A stretch of DNA of 49,155 bases from Mycetocola reblochoni REB411 (lineage in GTDB: Bacteria > Actinomycetota > Actinomycetes > Actinomycetales > Microbacteriaceae): NCBI RefSeq assembly GCF_900163835.1, contig NZ_FUKR01000051.1, forward strand, positions 1 to 49,155. Direction: 5' to 3'. This document shows positions 1 to 8,489 of the stretch, piece by piece; the first letter of the stretch is position 1; each line of letters opens with the position of its first letter. Made by a program: the position numbers and the translations under genes. A model generated the notes under the pieces. That model had not been told where the DNA came from, did no database searches, and worked only from the letters and a program-made list of their open reading frames with translations.

Positions 1-1
1 A

Positions 2-55
2 GCCGTCCTCCACGCCTGCCTCACCTGGGCGACCCTATTAGGAGACACGCCCTAG
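2..55 (+). CDS. possible 3' end of an upstream gene
   Basis: An open frame enters from the window edge and stops at TAG 53-55. It gives 17 residues ending in LLGDTP, with a hydrophobic stretch that could be a protein C-terminus. The terminator-like hairpin that follows fits a gene ending here. A second frame is also open until a TGA at 103-105, so the assignment is weak and no family can be named. Confidence 0.2.
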   Translation, partial: AVLHACLTWATLLGDTP

Positions 56-78
56 CCGACGACGCCGCTGACGTCGGG

Positions 79-103
79 AGCACCGAGACTGATAGTCGGT
101 GCT
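79..103 (+). terminator. hairpin between the upstream gene and the EEP gene
   Basis: Perfect 8-bp inverted repeat AGCACCGA / TCGGTGCT around a 9-nt loop. It is not followed by a T run, so it is terminator-like rather than a classical intrinsic terminator. It lies only 17 bases before the next start codon and could instead act in that gene's 5' leader. Confidence 0.35.
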
Positions 104-120
104 GAGACCAAGCTGGCAGG

Positions 121-1116
121 ATGAATACAATGAGGAGCCAGCGCGTGCGGATATCACGGCGGAGAACACGACGGCAGGTGATCGTCTGGACATCTGTCGC
201 GGTGGTCATCGCGGTCTGCGCCGCGGTGCTGCCCTATCTTGAGATTCGCGGTGTTGCCGCGATTCCCGTGGCTCAGGCGCTCGTGCCCCTCGGAGCTCTC
301 CTTCTCCTCCTGCTCGCGATCGCCTCGTTGATCTTTCGGGTGTGGGCCGCAGCGTTGGTGTTGATCATCGGCGCCGCGATCAGCGGCGTCCCGACCCTCA
401 CCCCGATTCACGTTGGAGAGGCCTGCGGGAGCGACGCACGAGTGACGGTGCTGTCGTTCAACGCGAAGCTTGCCGGTGCTGATCCTGCTGCACTAGCGGC
501 ACTCATCCGTACGACTGAGCCTGATGCCGTCATGTTGCTTGAGGCGGACGAGACGCTCGTTGACGCCGTGCTCACCGAAGAGGAACTCGCTGACGTCCTG
601 CCCTATCGCACTCGCGAAGTCACCCCCGGACCGGCGAATGGAAGCGTGCTTCTTTCTGCAAACCCCCTGTCGGGGGAAGAGGACATCCCTGGGAGTGAGT
701 TCGATCAGGTCAGCGCCGTTGCCACCCTGCCAGGGGCCGGCGCTGTGCGGCTCGCCGCCGTCCACCCGCCACCGCCCGTGTGGCAACCCAACGGCTGGCG
801 TTCCGGTATCGACGACATCACCACGTGGGTACAGCAGACCCGGGACGACCGCCTCATCATCGCGGGCGACTTCAACGCCTCGCTCGCGCACCCGGCGCTT
901 CGACGGTTGGCGTCAGATTTGCGCAGCGCCGCCGAAGCCGCAGGTGCCATCCCTTGGCCCACCTGGCCCGAACAGAAGCCCATTCCCGCTTTCACGGCGA
1001 TCGATCATATCTTCGCGAGAGGCGCCACCCCGACCCACTGGGACAGCTTCTATGTCGAAGGCAGCGATCACCGTGCCGTCATCGCCACCTGGAATCTCTG
1101 CGCAATAGCTAAGTAA
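121..1116 (+). CDS. membrane-anchored endonuclease/exonuclease/phosphatase (EEP) family protein
   Basis: 331 residues. A basic N-terminus is followed by about three hydrophobic segments (roughly residues 20-100), then an extracellular EEP fold. EEP landmarks are visible: VLSFNAKL near residue 110, EADE (metal-binding Glu), GDFNAS near residue 247, AIDHIF near 294 and the C-terminal SDHRAV with the catalytic His. Family members are metal-dependent phosphodiesterases or nucleases acting on nucleic acids, phosphoinositides or sphingomyelin; the substrate cannot be told from sequence. The membrane-anchored type is common in actinobacteria. ATG at 121 is used. It is monocistronic, with about 500 bases of apparently non-coding DNA downstream, so it is probably not part of the copper cluster. 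Confidence 0.85.
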   Translation: MNTMRSQRVRISRRRTRRQVIVWTSVAVVIAVCAAVLPYLEIRGVAAIPVAQALVPLGALLLLLLAIASLIFRVWAAALVLIIGAAISGVPTLTPIHVGEACGSDARVTVLSFNAKLAGADPAALAALIRTTEPDAVMLLEADETLVDAVLTEEELADVLPYRTREVTPGPANGSVLLSANPLSGEEDIPGSEFDQVSAVATLPGAGAVRLAAVHPPPPVWQPNGWRSGIDDITTWVQQTRDDRLIIAGDFNASLAHPALRRLASDLRSAAEAAGAIPWPTWPEQKPIPAFTAIDHIFARGATPTHWDSFYVEGSDHRAVIATWNLCAIAK

Positions 1117-1619
1117 CGTCACCTGATTGAGTTCCGGAGACGATCCGCGGTAGGGCGCTGGCGGTTCCGAGCGGCACTGGGGCCGGGTGAGAATCCGCGA
1201 GATACGCCCGCTTGGAAACAAACCCGCCGGAAATGTCTGCCAGAACTAGGTTCCGACAATCGTTTGCGGCAAGGTATTCCGGGTGATCCTTGGAACGACG
1301 CCGTAAACGATCGTTTCCGGTGGCAACTCTGTCCTGCTCGGCTCAGGCACGGTCGGGTCAGTGGAGAAATTGGCGATGCCCGGCGGACGGACCGTGGTCG
1401 CATCGTCGGGCATCTGCTCTCAGCTCAAATGTGATGGACACGCACGTCACTGTGGGCGCCCTACTGGAGAGGTGAGAACCACGCTACGTGCCGGCGAGTG
1501 CCCGTGGCTACCCCGGGGTGGAATTCCGCTTCGCCTCGTCGGCGTATTGGTGAGACGCGGCAGCACACTCTCGATCGCTGTGACGATCTGGAGCCTCAGA
1601 GGGATGGGAGGATGGTGGC
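1117..1619. other. intergenic stretch without a convincing gene
   Basis: No frame has believable protein content. Short open frames of 60-95 codons on both strands lack conserved character. The stretch holds a perfect 12-bp palindrome AAACGATCGTTT at 1305-1316, and a related ATCGTTTGCGG about 50 bases before it. These could be operator half-sites. The last 20 bases carry a good ribosome binding site (GGGAGG) for the gene at 1620. Confidence 0.5.
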
Positions 1620-2225
1620 ATGACCCCGTCCCGTAGGCCAGCCGTTCTGCGCGGCTTCGCGGCGGCATCTCTGGCGACGTTCGCCGCGCTGGCGGGTCAC
1701 GTTGCGGGTGGCGGACAGATGCCGGGACCGCTGGGCATCCTGGTGCCCTGGATCTTCTCGTTCATGGTCTGCGTGCTCCTGGCGGGACGAAAGCTCTCGG
1801 TGATCCGATTGAGCATCTCCGTTACCATCAGTCAGCTTCTGTTCCATGTGCTGTTCGTTCTAGGCACGATCGAGCCATCGGGGACCGCGGTCGGTCACGT
1901 GCACGGTGCTCCTCTCGTCTTGCCCGGCGGCTCCGGTGTGACGGAGGCCGTTGTGGCGGACGGCACGATGTGGGTCGGACATTTGCTGGCTGCGATCGTC
2001 ACGGTTCTCGTCGCGCATCGTGGTGAGCGGATGCTGCTTGCCCTGCGTGAGCTCGCGATTCAGGTTGTTCGCTGGGTGCGTCGTCGAGTGGATGCTGCGT
2101 TGGGATCGCCCGCGCTGCTCTACGTTCGAGACCTCGGATTCACGGTCGACATCTGCCGTCCTCTTGCGTCAAGAATGCTGGCGACGCTTCGGGGCCGGGC
2201 TCCGCCTGCGGCTCACGCGATCTGA
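1620..2225 (+). CDS. hypothetical membrane protein at the head of the copper cluster
   Basis: 201 residues with about four hydrophobic segments: residues 12-30, 38-58, 60-82 and one near 115-135. A His-containing extracytoplasmic loop (GHVHG) lies between the third and fourth. The C-terminal third is basic and probably cytoplasmic. I do not recognise a named family. It begins a five-gene co-directional run with CopC, PCuAC, DyP peroxidase and PepSY proteins, which suggests a role in copper handling at the membrane; that is inference from context. ATG 1620 follows GGGAGG at a good distance. About 115 bases separate it from copC. Confidence 0.75.
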   Translation: MTPSRRPAVLRGFAAASLATFAALAGHVAGGGQMPGPLGILVPWIFSFMVCVLLAGRKLSVIRLSISVTISQLLFHVLFVLGTIEPSGTAVGHVHGAPLVLPGGSGVTEAVVADGTMWVGHLLAAIVTVLVAHRGERMLLALRELAIQVVRWVRRRVDAALGSPALLYVRDLGFTVDICRPLASRMLATLRGRAPPAAHAI

Positions 2226-2340
2226 TCCCCACCGGCTCCCGTCTGTCGCCGGTGTGTTCCCGCTCGGGTGCATCTGCGCGCTCCGGGCATTGTGAACGAC
2301 CGTTGGCGTCGCCTGTCGGCGCCTGACGAGAGGCTTCCTC

Positions 2341-2958
2341 ATGTCTGCACTGCGCCGTATCGGTGCGGGGCTGGCGTTGGCCCTGATCGCCGTCCTGGCG
2401 ACCGCGGCACCGGCGTCCGCCCACGACCAACTGACCTCCAGCACACCCGCGGAGGACGAGGTTCTGGCGGCCGCTCCCGCGGAGGTCGTCATGACGTTCT
2501 CCGGCGATCTGATCGTCCTCGACGCATCGATGACAGGCGCGGTCGTCATGGTCGTCGATGCATCCGGTCACGACTGGGCGTCGGGAGAGATCGACGTCCA
2601 GGGCAACAGGATGACCGCGCAGCTCGAGCCGGGCATGCCTGTCGCGGGTTATCAGGTGCGGTGGCAGGTCGTCTCCGAGGACGGGCATCCGATCTCAGGC
2701 GTAATCCCGTTCACGATCGGCGACGCTGCTCCGATGGTCACGGCCGGGAACAGTGACGGTGCCGCGGACAGTGACGAAGTCACCACAGCGGGAGATCAGA
2801 TCGCAGACGACTCGAGCAGCCCCGTTCGGGTGCTGCTCATCGGGGCGGGCGGCGCAGCGATCGCTGCGGCCGGCTTCGCCCTTTATCGATTCCTTCGTCG
2901 TCCCAAGGCGACAGCCGTACCGCCGGAGTCCGGCGATGACGCGGCAGAAACTCTGTGA
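2341..2958 (+). CDS. copC: CopC-domain copper-binding protein
   Basis: 205 residues. A Sec signal peptide ends at APASA and cleavage would leave His as the first residue, the hallmark N-terminal copper ligand of CopC (AHDQLTSSTPA). The beta-sandwich domain runs to about residue 130 and includes VVMTFSGDL and EDGHPISG, which holds the second conserved Cu(II)-site His. A linker and a C-terminal transmembrane helix (about 162-182) then tether it to the membrane, an arrangement usual in Gram-positive bacteria. CopC proteins bind Cu(II) outside the cell and serve copper delivery or detoxification. The next gene starts 13 bases after the stop. Confidence 0.9.
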   Translation: MSALRRIGAGLALALIAVLATAAPASAHDQLTSSTPAEDEVLAAAPAEVVMTFSGDLIVLDASMTGAVVMVVDASGHDWASGEIDVQGNRMTAQLEPGMPVAGYQVRWQVVSEDGHPISGVIPFTIGDAAPMVTAGNSDGAADSDEVTTAGDQIADDSSSPVRVLLIGAGGAAIAAAGFALYRFLRRPKATAVPPESGDDAAETL

Positions 2959-2971
2959 AAGGCACTACACG

Positions 2972-3502
2972 ATGAACACTTCCAAGACCCTCCCTCGCGC
3001 CGCGGCACTGCTCGCTGTCTCGCTTCTCGCACTGACCGGCTGCGCGTCTACGGCCGCTCCGGCGTCCGACGACTCGAAGCCCGCCGGCGATGTCGTGACG
3101 ATCGAGGACGCGTGGGTGAAGTCCGCTCCGGACGGCATGTCCGCAGCGTTCGGGATGCTCGAGAACACCGGTGATGCGGATGTGACGGTCGTCTCCGTCG
3201 AATCCAATGTCTCCCCGATGATGGAGTTGCACGAGACGGTGGAGAACGAAGCCGGTGAGATGGTGATGCGTGAGATCGAGGGGGGATTCGTCATCCCCGC
3301 CGGGGGTGAGCTGGCGCTCGAGCCGGGTGCGAACCACATCATGCTGATGGGCCTCGAAAACCCGCTCGTCGCCGGGGATGAAGCGACCTTCACTCTGACG
3401 TTCTCCGACGACTCAACCTATGAATTCACCGCTCCGGTGAAGGACTACTCGGGTGCGAACGAGAACTACGAGGAGAGCGATGACGAAGGCATGGATCACT
3501 GA
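2972..3502 (+). CDS. PCuAC-type copper chaperone lipoprotein
   Basis: 176 residues from ATG 2972; an open frame extends upstream but overlaps copC. The lipobox LLALTGC marks a lipoprotein. The domain contains the PCuAC copper(I) motif: a His in MMELHE, Met residues, and NHIMLM, giving the His/Met ligand set of this family. The C-terminus is acidic and ends EGMDH. PCuAC proteins hand Cu(I) to cytochrome c oxidase (CuA site) or other exported cuproenzymes. Its stop codon overlaps the DyP start by one base. In Streptomyces a related chaperone (ECuC) is genetically linked to a DyP peroxidase and Sco in copper trafficking, so the same role is likely here. Confidence 0.88.
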   Translation: MNTSKTLPRAAALLAVSLLALTGCASTAAPASDDSKPAGDVVTIEDAWVKSAPDGMSAAFGMLENTGDADVTVVSVESNVSPMMELHETVENEAGEMVMREIEGGFVIPAGGELALEPGANHIMLMGLENPLVAGDEATFTLTFSDDSTYEFTAPVKDYSGANENYEESDDEGMDH

Positions 3503-4731
3503 TGCCCGCGCCCGCTGAGGGCGCGCCCACCGGTCCCGGTCGGTCGACCCGGCGACAGTTACTCCTCGGAGGGGCTGTTGCCGGGATCGGCGCGGCCGCA
3601 GCGATCGGCGCGGACTATGCGCTCAACCGCTCCAACACTGAGGAGAACACCGCACCCTCGACGCCTATGAACGGCGATGAGAAGGTCCCCTTCTTCGGAG
3701 CGCACCAAGCCGGCATCGACACCGCCGCACAAGCACACGGGGTCTTCGTCGGGCTGGATCTGAACGACGGTGTCGACGCGTCAGCCTTGGTTCGTCTCAT
3801 GCGGATTCTCACCGACGATGCGGCACGGCTCACCCAGGGAACACCGGCGCTGGCCGACTCCGAACCGGAACTCGCACTGTCTCCCGCTCGCCTGACCGTG
3901 ACCTTCGGGTTCGGCCCCGGGCTCGTCGCCCGAGCCGACAGCGCGGGGCCGGGGTGGCTCGCCCCGCTCCCCGCGTTCGGGATCGACCGGCTGCAGCCGG
4001 AGTTCTCCGACGGTGACCTGCTGCTGCAGGTCAACGGAGACGACCCTCTCACGGTGGCGCACGCGGCCCGCATGCTCCTGAAAGATGCACGCGGATTCGC
4101 GACGATCCGCTGGACCCAGCAGGGATTCCGGCGCGCCTATGGCACTGAGCGCCCCGGGACGACGATGCGGAACCTCTTCGGGCAAGTCGACGGGACGACC
4201 AACCCGGAACCGGGGACGAAGGACTTCGACCAGGTCGTCTGGGCGGAGGACGGATGGCTCGCCGGCGGCACTGGGGCCGTGATCCGACGCATCCGGATGG
4301 ACCTGGACAAGTGGGACCGCCTCGACCGGAGCGGACGCGACGCGTCCGTCGGACGAAGCATCGCCAACGGGGCGCCGCTGACGGGAACCAAGGAATTCGA
4401 CGAGCCGGACTTAGAGGCGAAGACCGCCATCGGGTTCCCGGTGATCCCGCAGTTCGCCCACATCCGTCGCGCGCGCGGTGATGACAGTGAACGCATCTTC
4501 CGCCGCGCCTACAACTATGACGAACGCCCCTTGGGCGCAGAGGTCTCCGAATCGGGGCTCATCTTCGTCTCCTACCAAGCCGACATCGAACGCCAGTTCA
4601 TCCCGATGCAGCGAAGGCTCGACGAGCTCGACCTGCTCAACGAATGGACCGTGCCCATCGGCTCGGCCGTCTTCGCGATCCCGCCCGGATGCGCCGAAGA
4701 CGGCTTCATCGGCGACTCCCTCCTCTCCTGA
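3502..4731 (+). CDS. Tat-exported DyP-type haem peroxidase
   Basis: 409 residues. The twin-arginine signal (STRRQLLLGG) is followed by a long Ala/Gly-rich hydrophobic core, so the protein is exported folded with its haem. DyP features: GQVDG at 227-231 (the GxxDG motif with the distal Asp) and FAHIRR with the likely proximal haem ligand His320. Length and layout match the EfeB/DtpA branch. EfeB members are often described as deferrochelatase/peroxidases working with EfeUO, but no efeU or efeO is present. Together with CopC and PCuAC this favours a DtpA-like role in copper trafficking or peroxide removal at the cell surface. The stop of the chaperone and this start share one base, so the two are translationally coupled. 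Confidence 0.9.
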   Translation: MPAPAEGAPTGPGRSTRRQLLLGGAVAGIGAAAAIGADYALNRSNTEENTAPSTPMNGDEKVPFFGAHQAGIDTAAQAHGVFVGLDLNDGVDASALVRLMRILTDDAARLTQGTPALADSEPELALSPARLTVTFGFGPGLVARADSAGPGWLAPLPAFGIDRLQPEFSDGDLLLQVNGDDPLTVAHAARMLLKDARGFATIRWTQQGFRRAYGTERPGTTMRNLFGQVDGTTNPEPGTKDFDQVVWAEDGWLAGGTGAVIRRIRMDLDKWDRLDRSGRDASVGRSIANGAPLTGTKEFDEPDLEAKTAIGFPVIPQFAHIRRARGDDSERIFRRAYNYDERPLGAEVSESGLIFVSYQADIERQFIPMQRRLDELDLLNEWTVPIGSAVFAIPPGCAEDGFIGDSLLS

Positions 4732-4741
4732 AAGCACCAAC

Positions 4742-6169
4742 ATGACTCTCACGGCATCCGAAACGACCCCGCACGACCCCCCCTCGCCACCATCCTCGCG
4801 ACGACGAGGATGGTTCGCCCCTCTGCTGCTCCGACTGCACTTCTATGCCGGCATCCTCGTCGGGCCGTTCATCCTCATCGCCGCCATCAGCGGCGCGCTC
4901 TACGCCCTCACCCCGCAGCTCGAGCAGGCCGTCTACGCCGAGCAGCTCCACGCACCCAAGACGGAAACGACGCTCACCCTGGCAGCGCAGATCGAAGCTG
5001 CCGACGCCTACCGAGGGGATTCCTCCGGGCTGTTCGCTGTGCGCCCCGCGCCTGAGCCGGGCGACACGACCCGGATCATGTACGCCGAAGACGGCCTCGG
5101 ACCGAGCGAATCCCGGGCCGTTTTCGTTGACCCCGGCACCGGCGAGATCCGCGGCGACCTCGTCGTGTACGGCACCAGCGGCTCCACGCCGCTGCGCACC
5201 TGGATCAGTAACCTGCACCGCAACCTCCACCTCGGAGACGCCGGACGCCTCTACAGCGAACTCGCCGCCTCCTGGCTCGGGATCGTCGCCATCGCCGGGC
5301 TCGCGCTCTGGATCATCCGCATCCGCAAAGCGCGAGCGAAGAAGGACTTCGTTCGCCCGAACCGCACCCACAAGGGCTACCGCGGCCTCTTCGGATGGCA
5401 CACCAGCATCGGCATCTGGGTGATCCTCGGCGCCCTCTTCCTCTCTGCCACCGGCATCACCTGGTCACAGCACGCCGGCACCAACGTCAGCAACATGCGC
5501 GCCGCCCTCAACTGGGGCACTCCCTCCATCAACACCACCCTCGGAGGCGAAACACCAGCAGCCGACGATCACGCGCACCACCACGGTGCGGAGTCCGCAC
5601 CGACCGGTGCCGCCAACCCCGCCACCTTCGATGCCATCCTCGCCATCGCACAACGAGAGAACGTAAATACCGGACAGGTCGAGATCAAACCCCCAGCCGA
5701 ACCGGGCACTGCCTGGACGATCCGAGAGATCAAGAGCAGCTTCCCCACAGAAGGCGACTCCCTCGCAATCGACGGCACCACCATGCAAGTCATCGACCGG
5801 ATCGACTTCGCAGAACTCTCCCTACCCGCGAAACTCGCCAGCTGGGGCATCAACATCCACATGGGAGTCATGTTCGGACTCGCCAACCAGATCGTCCTGT
5901 TCCTCATCGCCCTAGGGCTCGCCGCGATGGTTGTCCTCGGCTACCTAATGTGGTGGAAACGCCGCCCGACACGGGACACCAGCAGGATCGTGGGCACCGC
6001 CCCTCGCCGGGCGCTTGCGCGTGCACCGTGGTGGGGCATCGCGGCGACTGCCGCTGCAGCCGCGCTCATCGGCTGGTGGCTGCCTCTGGTCGGCTGGACG
6101 CTCCTCGGCTTCGTGATCATCGACGCCCTCGTCGGCCTGGCCGCGTCACCGCGCTTGCGAGCGAAGTAG
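4742..6169 (+). CDS. PepSY-domain membrane protein
   Basis: 475 residues from ATG 4742; the longer open frame runs back into the DyP gene. About four transmembrane helices: residues 25-48, 175-195, 222-245 and a C-terminal set. His residues sit at helix edges (LHFYAG, NLHRNLHLG, GWHTSIGIW, NIHMGVMFG), the pattern of PepSY_TM proteins related to iron-uptake reductases. A His-rich stretch (DDHAHHHGAES) lies in the extracytoplasmic loop near residue 278 and may bind metal. Members are found beside siderophore, iron or copper genes and are thought to move electrons or protons across the membrane. It starts 10 bases after the DyP gene and closes the cluster before a strong hairpin. Confidence 0.82.
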   Translation: MTLTASETTPHDPPSPPSSRRRGWFAPLLLRLHFYAGILVGPFILIAAISGALYALTPQLEQAVYAEQLHAPKTETTLTLAAQIEAADAYRGDSSGLFAVRPAPEPGDTTRIMYAEDGLGPSESRAVFVDPGTGEIRGDLVVYGTSGSTPLRTWISNLHRNLHLGDAGRLYSELAASWLGIVAIAGLALWIIRIRKARAKKDFVRPNRTHKGYRGLFGWHTSIGIWVILGALFLSATGITWSQHAGTNVSNMRAALNWGTPSINTTLGGETPAADDHAHHHGAESAPTGAANPATFDAILAIAQRENVNTGQVEIKPPAEPGTAWTIREIKSSFPTEGDSLAIDGTTMQVIDRIDFAELSLPAKLASWGINIHMGVMFGLANQIVLFLIALGLAAMVVLGYLMWWKRRPTRDTSRIVGTAPRRALARAPWWGIAATAAAAALIGWWLPLVGWTLLGFVIIDALVGLAASPRLRAK

Positions 6170-6178
6170 CCGGACCCG

Positions 6179-6217
6179 CGTCTCTGCTCGCACGGCATCG
6201 ACGTGCGAGCAGAGACG
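6179..6217. terminator. bidirectional terminator hairpin
   Basis: Perfect 15-bp inverted repeat (CGTCTCTGCTCGCAC and its complement) around a 9-nt loop, placed between the convergent PepSY and XRE genes. It can serve both strands. There is no marked T run, as is common in high-GC actinobacteria. Confidence 0.75.
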
Positions 6218-6250
6218 GTGTTCGCTGCCCGCTCGTCAACGACGCTGCAC

Positions 6251-6811
6251 CTACTGGTGCACGTGGGCCCGCTGCCCGTCCCGGTCGAAGATCATGATGA
6301 GCTCGGCCTGCCCACCCATCGCGCTGATGGCGTGCGGGGTCATGGTCGAGAACTCCGCCGCCTCGCCACGGGCGACCTCGATGCGGCGCTCTCCCAGGAA
6401 CAGCAGCACTCGACCTTCGAGTACGAGGAACCAATCGAAGCCCGGGTGCACCCGCTGCGCGGGCGGAGCGCGCTCAGGTTCAGGTTCGAGTCGCATCTTC
6501 ACGGCCAGAGTCCTGCCGTCGCTGCGGCTCAGCGGCCAGGTCGTGCGGGTGCCGGAGCGGTGCTGCGCCGGTCGGATCACGACATCGCCGTCGTCATCGG
6601 CGGCGAAGAGCGCATCGAGGCTCACCCGCAGGGCGTTCGCGAGCGGTACGAGCACATCGATGCTGAGAGCGCGCTTGCCCGTCTCGATGCGGCTGATCGT
6701 CGAGGCGCTGAGCTGGGTGAGTTCTGCTATCTCGTCGAGCGAGTAGCCGAGGGTGGTGCGGATGCTGCGGAGCCGGCTGCGGGCTGCGCGCTCGACGTCG
6801 TCGCTGTGCAC
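6251..6811 (-). CDS. XRE-family regulator with a C-terminal cupin domain
   Basis: 186 residues. A helix-turn-helix domain spans about residues 10-65 (SLDEIAELTQLSASTISRIE) and a cupin beta-barrel about 95-180 (HPGFDWFLVLEGR...). This architecture is common in regulators that sense small ligands. It is transcribed divergently from the oxidoreductase-methyltransferase gene with 77 bases between the starts, and probably represses that gene and itself. A candidate operator (CTTGC-N7-GCAAG) lies in the gap. The ligand is unknown. Confidence 0.85.
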   Translation of the reverse strand: MHSDDVERAARSRLRSIRTTLGYSLDEIAELTQLSASTISRIETGKRALSIDVLVPLANALRVSLDALFAADDDGDVVIRPAQHRSGTRTTWPLSRSDGRTLAVKMRLEPEPERAPPAQRVHPGFDWFLVLEGRVLLFLGERRIEVARGEAAEFSTMTPHAISAMGGQAELIMIFDRDGQRAHVHQ

Positions 6812-6830
6812 ATCTCCAGCGTGGCACTAT

Positions 6831-6847
6831 CTTGCGAATCCTGCAAG
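6831..6847. promoter_or_regulatory. candidate operator for the XRE/cupin regulator
   Basis: Short inverted repeat CTTGC-N7-GCAAG in the divergent gap between the regulator and the gene it faces. The position is right for autoregulation plus control of the oxidoreductase. The assignment rests only on symmetry and location. Confidence 0.4.
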
Positions 6848-6888
6848 GCTTCTGGCGCTATCCGCATGCCCAGTCTACGCTCGGACCC

Positions 6889-8489
6889 ATGAGCCACCAT
6901 CACGCCACCCCTCCCTCTCTGACTCGCCACTGCGATGTCGCCGTCATCGGCGGCTCGGCCGCGGGGCTCGCCGGCGCCTTGCTGCTCGTCCGCCAGCGGC
7001 GCTCGGTGATCGTGGTCGACGACGGCAGTCCGCGCAACGCCCCCGCCGCGCACATGCACGGCTACCTCGGTCGCGAGGGCGCGGCGCCCGCCGAGCTGCA
7101 GGCGGTCGGCCGCGACGAGGTACGCGCATACGGGGGCGAGGTGTTGGACGGCCGGGTCCTCTCCGTACAGCGAGAGAAGACCGGGTTCCGCGTCGAGCTG
7201 TCCGGCGGCCATGCGCTGATCGCCCGGCGGGTGCTCGTGGCCACGGGCCTTGTCGACGAGCTGCCGCCATCGACGGCCTGCGCGAGCGCTGGGGTCGTGA
7301 GGTCTTCCACTGCCCGTTCTGCCATGGCTGGGAGGTGCGCGACCAGCGGGTCGTGCAGATAGTCACCTCCGCGATGGGCCTGCACCCGACGCCCCTGATG
7401 CGTCACCTGTGCGAAGAGCTCACGGTTGTACTGCACAACGCTCCCGGAGTGGATGCTGAGGCGGTTCGCGCTCTGCGCGAGTCCGGCGTGACCGTGATCG
7501 ACGGCTCCGTCGGGCGGGTCATCGATCACGACGGCGCGCTGCTCGTCGAGCTCGCCGATGGCACCGCTCTGCCCGCCGACGCCATCCTCACCGGCTCGCG
7601 GGTGCATCCGCGCCTCGAAGCGCTCGAGCCGCTGGGCCTCGAGGTGGCAGCGCATCCGGCCGGTATCGGCGAGGTGCTCGTCGTCGACCCCACCGGTCGG
7701 ACCAGCGTCGATGGCGTCTTCGCCGCGGGCAACGTGAGCGATGGCGGCGCGCAGGTGCTCCAGGCTGCGGCGAACGGCAGCCTGATCGGCGCCCAGATCG
7801 CCTTCAGCCTCGCCGGCGAGGACCTCCAGGCGGGGGCCCGCCCCTCCGGCGTGCAGGTCGAGTGGGATGCACGCTACGGCGACGGCGAGCCGATCTGGAG
7901 CGGCGCTCCGAACGGCTCCCTGGTGGTCGAGGCGGAGGGCATGCCGCCCGGTCGCGTACTCGACGTCGGCGCGGGCGAGGGCGGCGACGCGATCTGGTTC
8001 GCGGAGCGCGGCTGGACCGTGACCGCCGTCGACGTCTCTGCTCGTGCGCTCGCACGTCTGGGCGCCGAGGCTGAGCGGCGCGGCGTCGAGGTGCGGTCTC
8101 TCGTGCGGGATGCGAACGACCTCGTACCCTATGGCACCGATCGCTACGACCTGGTGTCGCTGCAGTACGGCTCGTTCCCGCGCACGCCCGAGCAGCGCGG
8201 GCTTCGCAGCCTGCTGGAGGCCGTCGCCGTGGGGGGAACGCTGCTGGTGGTCGGGCACGAACCCACCTGGACCCGCGAGACGGTCGATGTTGCCGCACAG
8301 ACCCGCATGTACGACCCCGAAGCCTTCGTGGGAATCGACGAGATCGCGGCGACGCTGGTCGCAGACCCGGTGTGGCGGATCGAGCTGCATGAGACGCGCG
8401 ATCGTCCTGCAGGGGCCTCCAGCGGTCATCACGTGCAAGACGTCGTCTTCCGCGCCGTACGCGTGAGCGACACGGACGCCGCGAGCTAG
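6889..8489 (+). pseudogene. bifunctional NAD(P)/FAD oxidoreductase-SAM methyltransferase, frameshifted
   Basis: Restoring one missing base near 7268 gives 533 residues. The N-terminal half is thioredoxin-reductase-like: FAD motif GGSAAGLAG near residues 21-29, redox pair CPFC at about 142-145, and a second FAD motif SVDGVFAAGNVSD. The C-terminal third is a class I methyltransferase with motif I LDVGAGEGG. This fusion is a known actinobacterial family; its substrate is not established. The first segment reads to about 7268, where the frame jumps so that ELPP continues as IDGLRERWGREVFHCPFC. The length 1601 is one short of a multiple of three, as expected for one lost base. ATG 6889 fits the family N-terminus. 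It may be an intact gene with a sequencing error. It overlaps the end of the convergent aztA by four bases. Confidence 0.8.
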
